DNA of 64,000 nt from Brachyhypopomus gauderio (GCF_052324685.1 NC_135225.1:10773503-10837502); one strand, 5' to 3'. Positions 38,022 to 51,464 are shown, counted from the first letter of the stretch. The notes: a model not told the origin generated them from the sequence alone. A program made the numbers and translations.

Positions 38022-40789
38022 TGAATTCTACAACTAATATTACTGTACTGGTGGATGAACAAAAGGCCAGGGTGGAGAAGACTGTACTCATTCTCGTTCT
38101 CAGTGTTGAGATGGTGCTGGGAATTCTGGGAAATGCTCTGGTTCTGATTGTTAAAATTGGGGTAAGAACAATGTTTATGTTTAACAAACTCTTTATTACT
38201 GAGTTGCTTCTACTTCTATTTTAAGAGGGATATCTGTCACCTATGTATGTGCTGATGTAGATAAATACACAGACTGTGTTTAAAGCCTGTTCTGTTCTTC
38301 AGAGTCACTTTGAATTTTCAAATTGTTTTACCCTTATATGCTCAGCTTTTTATGCATATGATGTCAACAGATGTTAACAGGCGAACATGCAAATGCAATC
38401 TTTTGTTCTGCTGTGAGTTTCTCTCCATTCCTTGCAGTGTCGGGGTCAGTTTCGGTGTGTGTACTGGCTACCATTTGTCAGTCTCACTCTCTCTGATTTC
38501 TGCTGTGCCGTGCTGATCATAACCGGTTCCTTGCTTGCTGTCTTGACTGGTGGTCAAAGGTCGCCATGGTGTGAAGTGGTCAGCCTGTTCAAATTCACTT
38601 TTATCACATCCTCCATTGGAAGCCTAGGTGTGAAATAAAGCACTTTATTGTGGTGTCGTTATATCCTATATGTGCTGAGCTAAAACCAACTGTTTGCCAA
38701 CTGTTCATGCTTGAGTTCTTCCCTTCAAGAGACTAATTAATCACTTGTTTCTGTCTTGTTGAATGTCAGCAATTCTCTCTGTACAGCGGTTTGTGGGCAT
38801 AGCATCCACAGGAAGACGTTTCTCTATTGTCATGGTGATGGCATGTTTGGCTTTCTGGTTAATGGGAACTACCTTTGGGATGGTACCAGTGATCTATAAT
38901 TGGGTGAGGTGAGATCAGTGAATGATTATTAAAAGTACTCACCACAGCTCAGAAAAAAACTAGATTAACATACAATATTAAAAAAAAACAAATCACTGGA
39001 ACAATCACTAAAAATTGTATTATCCCAAATGATAGGTATGATCCTGCAGAGATGATGTGTGCTGTGTTCTGGGAGAGTAGTTACTCTGATATGCTGGTGT
39101 ACATACTCTGTACTTTCTCCATCTCCATCTTTCCCCCACTACTCCTCATCCTTTCCTGCTCCTTCCTGACCTCTGTTGGCTATAGGAAGAACTGCACCAG
39201 GTATGGCATCAAACCCTGCATCAACTACTGCTTGTATATACTGATATTTATTTTACAGTGATTTAGTTTGATTAATGGAAGATGTTCGTAGATTAAATTC
39301 AAATACTGTTTTTTTTATTTGCAAACAACATTCTGTGACTGCAGTTATCTATATGTTGAGTGAAATTCCTTGATTCAGTTCACCCTCCTCCTGTGTGTAG
39401 CCAGGCAGATCTGTCCTCTGTCACTCCTCTCCTGGTGGGATCCTATCTGCTCTGCTATTCTCCTTTTGCTGTGTCCGAGGTGAGGTGTTCCTGCCATTAT
39501 TTGGTGTTTACTTTTGGTGTGTACTTTTGCTTTTTTTGCACTTTGCACCAGTTGTGGTGTTTGTTGTCCTTGATGATGTAGTTGGGTTTTTTTTCTGATG
39601 GCCTTTTAGAATGTTCTAGAAACCCTAAAGTATATCTCATTCAGTTCACAATTATACTCTACAGCATATCTGTGGAAAAAAATCAATACATATTGCATCC
39701 CATTTCTCACCATGTCTGTGGCTGCTACACTGGTACAGGTTTATTAAGCACAGTGGTGTGCCTGCCTGTGTTTTTTTAACACATTAGTGTCACTGTGGGG
39801 TTGTGTTTGGTCCACCTCCCAAAAATATCCAGTCAATAGCAATCTTATGATCAGGAACCACTGACTGAGAGTTAGGCAATAGGACAGGCTAACATCATCT
39901 TTCCATGATAATAGATGGGCTCCAGTATTTAAGTGTACACCTAAGTGTAGCCAATCAAGTGTATAGTTGGATTTTAATATTTAACTTGAAATTCCATTTA
40001 TACTTTTAATATATCCTGAATGTTAATTCAACTTAATCTGTATAATATACATACATATATAATATGTATAATCCTAAATTTAACATATTTTAATTTAAAT
40101 TACATTTATTTGGACAATTATACTGAATGTAGTTTATACACTTAATATACACATAAGGATTGCTGATCCACAAAAGAGTGTTTTCGATTTACTTTGATTA
40201 AAAATCACATGGGTTTGTTTCACCATAGGTCAGTTGTGCAGCGTTTATTATTGCAACATCATTTGACACAATATAATCATGGACAAAGTTGTTCTGATTC
40301 TGACATTATTAACATAAAACATTTTGTTTTATTGACGAACAAGCATGTTGTTACTTGCATTATTACTGAATAAATGAAGCAAAGACAGATTGTAGAGGAA
40401 AGAAAATATTTTAAAACTTAAGTGGTGGGGACATATCTCCAGGAAAATTACGTCTGTGGTCACAGCATACGTTATCTTTGCCAGCTGTAAGCCTGTTTAT
40501 AACAGAGTAGGCAATGTATACCTGATTGCCTACCACAGACAAAATTATTAAAACTTAGTTTGTAAATGTCTTTTAGCTGATTTTGCTTGGGAGGCTGGAT
40601 CTGTCACCATCCCCAGACTGGTTGAGAACACTTTCATCAGTAATGGCATATCTGGACTGCATCCTGAACCCCATCATCTACTGCACTAATCACGACTTTC
40701 GACAGGCAGTACTTGCACTGCTGTGGGCTAAGAGAAAGTCATGCTTACCTGACCCTGTACTGACTAGCATTAAAAAGATAGACATTTAG
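38022..40789 (+). CDS. Class A (rhodopsin-like) GPCR, unassigned
   Basis: Six exons join in phase to about 308 aa: 38022-38161, 38438-38627, 38770-38908, 39036-39200, 39401-39479, 40577-40789. The first exon opens after an acceptor with TGAATTCT, so the ATG may be split across an upstream intron (A|TG), giving MNSTTNIT with two N-glycosylation sites. Visible GPCR features are GN in TM1 (ILGNALVL), LSLTLSDF-like TM2, the TM3 cysteine in PWCEVV, an extracellular-loop-2 cysteine in AEMMCAVFWE and NPIIY in TM7. The TM3 end reads SVQRFVGI where DRY is usual, and TM6 has CYSPF where CWxP is usual. TM7 has no opsin lysine. The C-tail is short, ending KKIDI. The ligand and subfamily are not recognised. 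Confidence 0.75.
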
Positions 40790-40986
40790 TATTTGACACA
40801 GAAAAGAAACATTTAGGTGTCAAACTGTAAACGTTATTTCGTGTCTGTGTATTTCCTGTTGGTATTATAACAGCATATGAAAAACATGGCCTATTACAAT
40901 TTGTGTGAATTATCACTGCACTGTAAATTCCATTATGGCAAGAGCCAACGACAATGACTTGTCATACTAAGTGTTTACACACGTGT

Positions 40987-41751
40987 TCATGACGTCGGCT
41001 TGTGCGCAATTTGTGTAAGATGCGTAAGAAAACAAAAACTGTAATGGAACTGCAGAATGTCACACACTTTCGACCAGAAGTGTCCGGTGAGATTTTGAAA
41101 CATCCAGAATTCCGCCAGCGTGTGGTCCAGAAGCTTCAGAATTACGAACCCACTACAGGCCAGCGCAGCGTGCGCAAAGTACCGCAGAGATATTGCGTCC
41201 CCGTGACGTCGTTGAACTTCGATACTTCTCAGCAAGGCGAAAGCAATGTGGCAGCCAAGCGCCACCTCGAACCCTTGATCACCAAGCAGTGCCAAAGCGT
41301 AGCTGATAAACGAACATGCTTCAACTATTAATGCGTAACTTGTGGACCATCCATTCTCTATAACGTGGCACCAAATCGGCACCCAAGCAAATATTGGTAG
41401 AGTGAACCACTGGTCCAAAACCGAGGGCACACGACGAAAAGTGGCCAGGCGTGTCCACTGAACGGGTCCGTAAGCAATAGCCATGAACGCAAAAACGTCT
41501 TTCATATAGGCAGCAGAATGTGCGTCTGTGCCACACACGCGTCGACGCAGCCAGTAGATGCCCACGATAACGTAGCCCACGTTTATGAGACAATTAAAGG
41601 GCATGGCCAGAAACGCAGGCAGTTGGGCCACCTTCTTTTCGGCGTACGCATCATAAGATATATCTACCACAACTTTGTCGAAAATGCCGGTGTTAGCAAA
41701 AATAACACAAAGAAAAAATGGCAGAAAAACATGCACGACCGCGGACATCAT
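40987..41751 (-). CDS. tmem187: Transmembrane protein 187
   Basis: A single-exon gene. The frame is open from 41805, but I choose the downstream MMSAVVHV start at 41751 because it aligns with the start of human TMEM187, giving 254 aa. Shared features include TGIFD, LPAFLAMPFN, YGPVQW, DQWFTLPIFAW, QGFEVALG and LTGHFWSKVCDILQFH, spread over about six hydrophobic membrane segments. Function in the family is unknown. Its stop lies only 197 bases from the GPCR stop, so the two genes are tail-to-tail and their 3' UTRs probably overlap. Confidence 0.92.
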   Translation of the reverse strand: MMSAVVHVFLPFFLCVIFANTGIFDKVVVDISYDAYAEKKVAQLPAFLAMPFNCLINVGYVIVGIYWLRRRVCGTDAHSAAYMKDVFAFMAIAYGPVQWTRLATFRRVPSVLDQWFTLPIFAWVPIWCHVIENGWSTSYALIVEACSFISYALALLGDQGFEVALGCHIAFALLRSIEVQRRHGDAISLRYFAHAALACSGFVILKLLDHTLAEFWMFQNLTGHFWSKVCDILQFHYSFCFLTHLTQIAHKPTS

Positions 41752-41805
41752 ACGACTGCTCTTCAAGATGCGACAAGAAAAAATAGTTTCTGAAAACAAC
41801 AACAA

Positions 41806-42829
41806 ATTTATTTCCGGGCCGTTCGGCGTAAACTCTGTCCGCCTTTGCGGTCTTCTGCAAAGTGTGGCGCGATGGACTAATGTAAAATTAACTTAATGTT
41901 AAGATGAAATACGAAAATGCTTTTACGACAAGCAAAGCGTTCGCATAGCACGATACTTCTGGTCATAGGATCAAAGTACAACCGGAGTCTGGCCACTTCC
42001 TAATCCTCTCGTTACATAAAATATGACTGCAAAACACCAGAGGGCACCTGTGACAGCTGTATGGGGGGTGGGTTGCGCTATACGCCTCAAAACTAAAAAT
42101 AGTTTCTCATTACTTGGCTGGAAATTTCTTTAGTTTTGGAAAGCACAAGTATGTAATACACTAAAATAGAAGACAAAATGTACCTGTATATTTTCTTTTT
42201 TTCTATAGCAAAAGGTTTTGGGGTATAAACTGAATAGGACGCCACCATTTTTGTAACCGAATGTTGATTGGCCGGTGAGCTGACGACGTAATAGCAGAAA
42301 TACCAGCATCCAATCGCGTCCCTCTAGCGTCTGACTATTAATAAGCGTGGCAATTCTCCTTGCAAATTATCTGCTCCATCTTGCGACTCCAACAAAAACA
42401 TTATTCTTTATCAGTACCTAATGTCAATTTTTGTAAGACCACTGAAGCAACAATTTCGTCAACCAAAATAGACGGGAATGCTCTCGTTCTTTTGCTCACT
42501 CTCTCTGTATGTGTGCAAGCGTTTGCGTGTGTCTGCTGCCCAGTCATAAATCATATCTAATGTGTCACAATATGTCAAAATCAGATATAACATCTACTGT
42601 AGGGCCTTCCAAATACAGCTCCCAAAGAATCCCTTCACAAAGTGACTTTACTAAACATTTGCGTTACACATTAAAATCTAATCAATTAAGAATAACAATA
42701 GTTTTGCCATCTAATTATTTGTACTTTGAGTAACTTTGGTTTGTGTCAAAGAAAAGAATGTTAAGTAGACAGGAAACCAACAGGTATGGGCAGTTTTGGA
42801 AACTAGTCGAAGCACTAAAAGGCAAAAGC

Positions 42830-42914
<85 letters not shown>

Positions 42915-43405
42915 GGGAGGAGAAAACACCATGGACACAGGGGGGAAAGAGAAGAAAGAATGAGTTTTGCAAAAGAACCTTAAGAGGTGAAGGAGGGAAT
43001 CACGACAGGAGGAACAGAAAAGCAGAATGAGGAAAATAGGACACAATATAAGCAACAGCAGAGGTAAGAAAATGTTCCTGTAAACCCCCTTCAGATATTG
43101 ACATAGTTTGCAAGTCTTAATGTTCTACACAAACATCAGGAGTGTAAAAGTGCTTGGGAAAACTATTCATAATACATGTTTTTTTATGAGATCACACACA
43201 GTTCTAAGTGAATGGTTAGTGAGTAGACATATCTTTCATATATTGAGACATACCTTGGATTTAATGATGTGCTCCAAAACATCATGCATTTAAGGCAGGA
43301 GAGTGATCTGTATCAAGATCTGATTACTGAGCAATAGTTTTGAAATCAATAATTGCATTACCAAGAGGTAAGAAGATCGGCTGACATCTTTGTGACCTCT
43401 TTCAG
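41806..43405. other. Gap between tmem187 and the next gene
   Basis: Holds the probable tmem187 promoter (just above 41805) and the unresolved 5' exon of the plus-strand gene beginning at 43406. Apart from the GA microsatellite, nothing is recognised. Confidence 0.45.
42834..42911. repeat. GA microsatellite, about 38 units
   Basis: Uninterrupted GA run about 500 bases upstream of the coding start at 43406. The minus-strand open frames encoding Leu-Ser strings across it are artefacts. Confidence 0.92.
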
Positions 43406-46400
43406 ATGACTGAGGAAGGACAGGCATCCAACAGAATTTCTATGCTTCTGACAATGCTGAGCAGACTGAAGGTTAATACATCTCAGCACACCAGCCTCTC
43501 AAAGGATCTGAACCCGAGTGAGTGTGAATTCACTCAGGAGCCAGGCAGCTTGGAGTGGGGTTCACCAGAAGAAGCTTATTCAGAGATCTCAGTTAGTCCT
43601 GATAATTCAGAGACCATATTGAGAAATGACAATACAGAGGATCCACCATCTTTAAAACTGGGAGCAAACTTTCAACAGTCCTCACCACCTCTGATTGTTG
43701 GAACAAGAGAACAAGCTTCTAGCGTTTTGCACAATTCCACAGAAGAAACTGGGCAAGTTGAACAGCCCAGCAAGAGTCCGCCTGTGTGTGGAAACATGGA
43801 AACAGATCCTCACTGGTCACAAGAGTCCTTACCTCAAACCCCAGTCTATAGTTTTATCAAAGGCACTACAGTGTCAAAGGAAAATGAGATGAAGCTTAAA
43901 CGTGGACCTACTCCCCCAAAACCACCCCGATCCAAATTAAAATTGCAAGGGTGCAAGCATGATGTTGACCGGAAAGCGACATATGAGGCTGAAGAAATGC
44001 TAAACAAGGATAATCACATCACCAAAAAAGATATGGAGAGTAGATTTTTTGGATCCCATGAAAACCCAACCAGCAAGTCAACACAATCTCTTTCAGATGT
44101 AGGGAACAGTAGCAGGAGAGACAGCTCAGTCTCAGACCCAGTCTGTCCCAGGGAGGCAGGTATGTACATTAAGAAAGCACAAGAATCTCCAGAACATGAA
44201 GCTGAGGTCATAGACTGTGACAGTGCGAGCTTCAATATACAAAAAAAGGTGAAGAGTGAAAACAACATGGAGACATTTGCTCAAAACCTAAAGGCAAACT
44301 TGAAAGAGAAAAACAGTCCAGAGACACAATCTGTAAGTCACTTAGCTTACTTCACTCAGCACATATATACATCTGGAAAACCTTCAAACAGTAAAGCTGT
44401 CTGTTGTGATTTACCTACCAATTAAATGCATCTGTTTATTAATCAAGTTATTGATACTGATTAATCAGGTTAGCTCTGAGGAAGAAAACGAACTGCCAGA
44501 TAGATCACAGCACTACCCTAAAGAGGAGAGTACCAGTGCAGTGCAAGTCAGGTTACAAAGGCAAGTATGTGTATATGTGTGTGTATGTGTGGGAGAAGTG
44601 TGGTTGTGCACATGTATCTGCATATGTTTGTATATGTTATTGTTTTTTGTGTGTATTTTTTTTTAAAGAAATATTACTTTTTATGGTAAATATAGCAGTA
44701 GTTTTGGTATGGTATACATTAAAAATTGCAATTGCAATTGCTATCTATTACTTCAGATACATGTTTAGACTCAGATAAATTTAGATAAATGTCAGTTGTT
44801 ATTCTGAATTATTTCTGGAGTTTTCTTAGCTTGGCATCTATTGTCATAAAAACAAATGTGAAGACATGCTTTGCATATGTCACAAGCACATCTCTTTCAG
44901 ATTGCCACATTTCTAGTTCAGTTACATTCCTACAATCTTCATTCATTAAATAACACAAGCAACATGACCTTGTGTGGTGAGACTAGAAAGTCAATATTAA
45001 CTGCACAATCATTACCAGTGACACATTATGTTGAATTATATATTTTGAAATGTTATTTTCTTGTATCATTTTAAAAATCAAGTGTCTGCTATGAGGATGC
45101 AGAGAATCATAGGTTTATAATATTACTGCATTACTGGTCTCAACACAAACTGATTAGCTCTACAGTAACTTTATCTCCATCTCAGGTGTCATCATATTAA
45201 TAGAACATTTTTAGTAACTCTAACCTAAATGCACTGGTCGTCCTTTTAATGACTTTATAACTACAACCTGTATGATGAATTACTCATTTGAGTTTTTTAT
45301 TGTTGTACTTCTTCCTTATTGAATCTGAAATTCAATTTCCCTTACCATTGTTTTGAGAAAGTTTATGTCTATGCACTCAGTTGCATTTAGTATTTAAAAC
45401 AAAAAAAATGGCTCATTTAAATAGAAAATTGTGCAAAACTGAAAAATGAAATGAAAATGAATTCTAAATTTTACATTGCTTAAACAGGACTTTCACACTT
45501 CGAGATTTCACATTTGCCCTTGAGCCCATCAACTTATTGGAAGAGATCCTTATAGGAGAAGAATGGGCCAACTTCCTACCTGTCAAAGATGAACCACCCC
45601 AAGCAGAAGCCCGCAACCAATCACAAATGGAGAAACCCATAAATGGAGTGGAGGAATTTGTTACAGGAAAAGAATGTGCAAGCTTTCTGCCAGTCAAAGA
45701 CAGGACACACCAAGCAGAAGACAATGTTTACTCTAAAGCACAGAAGTCTTGTCATTTAAATGATGATATCCAATCTCAGAACCTGGTCATAAATCAGGAT
45801 AAATCAACAGATCAAAAACAGTCAGCCACAATTCAGTCAGAGAAAGATCAGGTCAACATTGGACACCTGCACGTTGGTCAGTTGGATGGAGCCAATCAGG
45901 AGAAACGCAGACAGGGAGAGAAAGATTCAAGCATTTTTGTTGTTCCCAAGGCACTAATATCAAACTGTGCAATAAAACAACAGAAACCTGACGTGCCACA
46001 GAAAGATCACAAAGATCATGTTTACGACTTTATTGAAGTGTTAATGTTTCCTAATAATATCACAAAGAAGCCAAAGTCAAAAGATTTTCCTCCATTGGAC
46101 TTGTCTGCTGTCAAGGTGAGGAAATAGATACTCTGGATATAACACAACAGATGTGATCATTACTTCTAATATGGCCCCAAGTTTTTCTTTTGCAGTAATT
46201 GGTTATGTGAAATTTACAGATACCCTGAATTTCAGCTTAACAAAAAATTAATTGGATCAAAATTAATGAAACATGGTAGTGTTAATACTGCTTTCTCCTT
46301 CCACAAAGTCACTTGGAGTATTAGACAGTTCTGCACTAAAGAGTCGAATCTTGCTGAGCAGAAAGAGGAAGCATCGACCACCAAAACTGAGAAAAAAGGG

Positions 46401-47072
46401 TAAGAGTGGGTGTCGCCTTGTAACTAGAAGTGGGCAAGGACGACCTACGTGGGGGGGGGGGTTGATGGGGGGGACACGAAGCTAAATTAATCTCTTAGTG
46501 AAATTCTCTCTATTTCTGTTCACATTCCAGGAAAGTCAGAAGTGACACAAAATTTCAAAACCTTCATGGACTGTTCCTATGACCATTCAACCTCATCCCC
46601 CACTGAGTCTCCCCAGGCATCTTCCATGTTTCCTTCCTCTGTATTTTACAGTTTGCCACAGTCATCAGTGGCTCCTGTCTCTGTGACACCAGCACTCAAT
46701 GAAAAGAAGGTCAGTCACATCAAGTTATATTGAAATTATAGTGAACATTTTAGAAGCTTTTGGAATAAGAAAAATGTATTATTACACACATTCATATGCA
46801 AAAGTTAACTGAAATTAACTGACTTTTTCCACTTTGTTTGGTTTTTGGAGTTTTCTTAGACAGTGACTGTTAACATGTTTGAAAAATTCATTTTCTAAGA
46901 AATGCAGGATGGCATACCTATAAATAATTTCCTGTTCATAAGCATTGTAACCCTATAACTAAATGTGTATTTAGTATTAATCTTGTATTAATCTTGTTTT
47001 TTTATCTTGCCTCTGCAGGAAAAGGCAAAGGAGGCAGGTGGGAAACTGAAGATTTGGAAGCTGAAAACCTAA
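43406..47072 (+). CDS. Large disordered protein, tankyrase-binding C-terminal-like
   Basis: Six exons join in phase to 656 aa: 43406-44332, 44469-44560, 45488-46115, 46309-46399, 46531-46709, 47019-47072. The ATG follows directly on an acceptor, so a noncoding exon lies upstream. The protein is hydrophilic and mostly disordered, with a proline/basic PTPPKPPRSKLKL segment near residue 170 and an imperfect internal repeat, EEILIGEEWANFLPVKDE and VEEFVTGKECASFLPVKDR. Near the end, VLDSSALKSRILLSRKRKHR resembles the conserved tail region of TNKS1BP1 and KIAA1671. In human, TNKS1BP1 lies beside SSRP1 and P2RX3, which are also the next genes here. Assignment as a divergent tnks1bp1 relative is an inference. 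Intron 2 appears to use a GC donor at 44561: the nearby GT donor would give an early stop. Confidence 0.7.
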
Positions 47073-48106
47073 TTCATTTCTGGAGTACATAATAAAAACA
47101 TGAAAACTGCTGATTTACACAAGACCTGCAGGAGAACTTCAGACTTTCAGAAGTAGAAGCACAGATATAAATGTACATTTTTCCCATTAACTATACTGGA
47201 TATATACTGAATAATTAGTTATACACAGGTTATAAGATCAAGATAGTAGTGTTACTAAACACAACAAAGCACTTCGTTATATACTGGGATAAGAGAGAGA
47301 AAAAAAATGACCTACTACTAACATACCAGTGCAGTAAGTTCCTAGGCTGACCTTTTTACCAGTTCTAATTATGTGGTATGCTTTTCCAATGGCCCTGTGT
47401 CTAGTCCTCTAGCTGGACTAATGTGCTTTCTGATGGTTATCTGCTCTTGTTACATACAGCAGATGTGATGTAGCTGAACAAAGAAAAATTCTGTTTTGAT
47501 TTCTCCAAATTTTTGCTGCCTTGAAAAATAAAGCAATTTCAGTTAACACAGAAGAGTCCATGTTTTTAGAGCATTATTTACTACCTATTTTCCTTTAACA
47601 CACTCATTTTTGACCAAAATAAAACATTTCAGTCAAAATGACCAATTTCCATTTATACGTTTGTCGTCTAACACTTCGTTGTGGCTAAAGTGAGATAACT
47701 AAATGCAAATGCCCATTCATGAAGTATTGATAATCTATATATTAAACTCATTAAATGTTTAATAACAGTCTCACTTTAGCCTTAAAATTTTAAAGTTGTA
47801 ATAATATAACAAACATATCTAGCTGAAAATGAGGCAACTGATCATTTGTGTTAATATGAACGTGCAAAGGTTCTTCTAATTCCAAAGCTAATTCTAACTA
47901 ACAATATTAGTTTTGAAATATGGAGAATACTTTGGTTTTCTGTTATCCTTGAAACTGGCTATGCAAATAGTATACCTAATGCAGACAAACTTCAACATAA
48001 TGAACTCAGCAGTAGAATCTGACACCTTACGCCTATTTGCTGTGCATCCCCCCATTGGAACGCATGAAGTGAAGCTATTCAAACATTAAATAATTCCAAG
48101 GCTGTG
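47073..48106. other. Tail-to-tail gap before p2rx3
   Basis: AT-rich. AATAAA at 47087 and another near 47527 could serve the upstream plus-strand gene. No gene otherwise. Confidence 0.45.
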
Positions 48107-51100
48107 TTAACTATACTGGCCAATGGAAAATGCCCCAGAGTCATTAGAGAACTTGTCTTCTGGCCTGATTGATAGCTGGCTATGATCTCTGGTCCGGTAC
48201 ATTCCACTGATATAGGAGGCAGACGTTTCAATATTTGTATCTGATACCTGTTGGGAAGGAGAGAGCTGCTGACTATGTTTCTCACACACAAAAAAAAAAC
48301 AATACTAAGATAGATGTCAATGAATAATACCTCTTCAAATTTCTTTGCCTTGTATTGGTCAGCTCCTTTCAGGAAATTCAGAAGAATTATATCACAAAGA
48401 ACTGCCCCCTGAAAACAATAATCATTAACAATGTTCAGATCTACTACCACAAATAGAGGAATACACATTAAATACCGAAAAGTCAAAATGTTAGCAGCCA
48501 AGATCAATATAACCCTGCCACCAATCACTCATCCATCCAACCATCCTCTCATACACCCACCCATTAATCCACCCCTTCACTCATCCTCCCACTTACTCAT
48601 CCACCCCTTCACTCATCCTCCCACTCATCCACCCATCCTCTCATACACCCATTCACTCATCCTCCCACTCACTCATCCACCCCTTCACTCATCCTCCCAC
48701 TCATCCACCCATCCTCTCATACACCCATTCACTCATCCTCCCACTCACTCATCCACCCCTTCACTCATCCTCCCACTCATCCACCCATCCTCTCATACAC
48801 CCCTTCACTCATCCTCCCACTCATCCACCCATCCTCTCATACACCCATCCACCCATCCCACTCATCCACCCATCCTCTCATCCCACTCATCCACCTACTC
48901 ATACACCCACTCATCCACCCATCCTCTCATACACACAGCCATCTGCCTACCAGTGGGATATCATCTATCATAAATTGAATCTCTTCTGAAATTGTAGAGT
49001 TAAACTGGCCATAATAGATGGTAATAATGTCGTGCTTACCACACCCACAGAAGTGAAAGCAGCCACCATGTTAATCAGAGTTGGGATCATATTAAATTTC
49101 CCTGCCTGCAAAGATGTCAGAATGTGCTTTGAGCAGTGGTGTGCTTAACACATGCACACACACAGTATATTCCAAGTGTACTCCATGTCTACTCTTGTGC
49201 ATTGTTTATTGGTAACTTACATCTCCATTGACCATCACATCAAACCTAATGCCATATGCCTTGAGCAGAGTGCGATACTCTGTTCCATTCTCCATCTTAA
49301 AGTACTTTGCAAACCTGAAAGCAATTACAGTTTTTGGACCTTTAATAAAGTCTAGCCTGCGAAACAAGTGTTAATTCACTGATTAAAAATCTAATGTGCA
49401 TTTCATGAATGTGGAAGGTTAAAAGTGAATGTTCAAACGTAAGAGCACAAAGGTAAGCACCTGAAGTTGTACCCTGGTGACACGTTGTTTTTTTCAGACA
49501 TGGCATCCAGACGAGTAAAGGAGTATGCGGGCTTACAATCATCCTCCAATCTATCTAAATCACACAGCCAGGCTATCTTTATACCTATGACTCCACCCTG
49601 AGAGAGAGATGTTGAATGTAAGTAATAGAGAAAAATCTGGGCTATATATAATGCAAAGAGACCAGAGATGGTAATGAGGTATTACTTTGTTAGCCAGCGC
49701 AGCGAAGTTCTGGTGCGCCATCTGAACTACATCTCCCACTCTGAATATGGGACAGTTGGAATTTCTTTCAAAGTCAAAATTACACTTCTTTATGTAGGAT
49801 TCGTTGATGGTCGTCAAGAAGTTTCCTCTATATTAGAGACAGACAAAGAGAGGTTTGGGACACAGAAAGAGAATGTTTCAAATATAATATATAGGCAGAT
49901 TATTTTAATACGTTACAATAAATTTTATAGACTTTCCATCCATCCCTCCCAACCTCACCTTGTAAAGTTGAAGCGGGGAAAGCGAATGCTGTTTTTGATA
50001 AATATAGTGAAGTTTTCTACTTCCATCATGGGTTTTCTGTAAAGGAAAAAAAACTAATTTTAATTAGTATATTATTTATGCAATCCATCTACCACACAGC
50101 ACAACTAAACCATTTAAACAATAAGTAGACACTAAATAAAAAAAAAACAACTACATACCATTCATTTGAAAATTATATATTTTCATTACATCTAAAAAAT
50201 TTAAGTGCACAAGAAATTTGGTTTACAAAAAATCTATAAAACTATCACTCATCCAACCAGACACACACACATTCACTCACCCATCCCCCCCATCCACCCA
50301 TTTTCTTCACCACTTAGCAATCCACGTTCACTCCTTCACTCAGTCATCCACCTATTCACTCATCCACCTAGACATTGGCCTACTTACATTGGAATATCAT
50401 CTATCTCTGCAGGACACCATCCTCTGATCTCACACGTCTTAAATGTAGCGTTGAAGTTCACACATTTGCCCGTCAACAAACCTTAACAGAGAAATGCATG
50501 AATGTGTGTGTGTGCACATGCATAAAAACACAAACATTAAGTTCATATTAGAAAAGTGTGCCTTTGATCGCTTGCTATAACAATCAAATCAAATAGCAAT
50601 AAAAAGGACTCAATTTCTTAACACACTGTATATAGAAAGAACACATCTTACCATTTGAAGCTGGTTTTGACATAAATTTTGTGCAGTTGTCATCATGTGC
50701 ACATGCATATTTTGTTGCACTCTGAAAGATATGAAACATACCGTATATGTACCGACACATGGTGTGAAATTTCAGTGTTTCTAGATAATAAACTGTACTC
50801 ATTATTTAATAACCCTAAAAATTTGATTTAGCAGAAACGTATCATTTAGATGAAACAACTGTAATGATTAAGTACTGTCTGACTAACCTCAGGACACGAG
50901 GCCTGCACTTGATTCTCGGTTGTAATGAGTTTAGTGATGATGCAGAACACTGAGGTGCCCTGGTGAACAAGCATACACATCCATGTGAATATACAGTATG
51001 TATACAGAATACGCACATACAAATTTTAAACTTGTAGATTTACAAATCCAGTAGATTAGATGGATTAAACCAGGTACATTGCAAGCAGACTTCACCTGTG

Positions 51101-51464
51101 TAGGAGTTACATAATCAGCTACATCCATGGTCTTATTATGGTGTTCTCCAAATCCCTTCACTTTAGTCGTCACTGATGATTCTATAGCTGTGTCTCTCTC
51201 TTGGTAGGCCTTCTCATACAAAAACACCCAACTGTAATTTAGAAGTTAATGTGATGAAAGAGTGAGCAAAAATGAGATAAAGGCATCTCATCTTCAGCAT
51301 GTATGCTGTACAGTCAGTGTACTTCATAACCAATTAATGTTAGAAAGTCATTTTCTGTACAGTTTTTCTCTAACAAACCTACTTAAATAAAGCATTTGGA
51401 TTTGCATATTCAATTACTATACACAGTATCAGAAACATACAAAGGTACAATATCACTCTTCTTG

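Noticed and set aside
41002-41331. 109-aa plus-strand frame opposite tmem187
   Set aside because: Shadow of the tmem187 coding sequence, which has clear family similarity over its whole length.
42711-43055. Leu-Ser repeat frames on the minus strand
   Set aside because: Translations of the GA microsatellite.
48431-48973. 180-aa plus-strand frame of His-Pro-Thr-Ser repeats
   Set aside because: It is a translation of the CATCC minisatellite in a p2rx3 intron.
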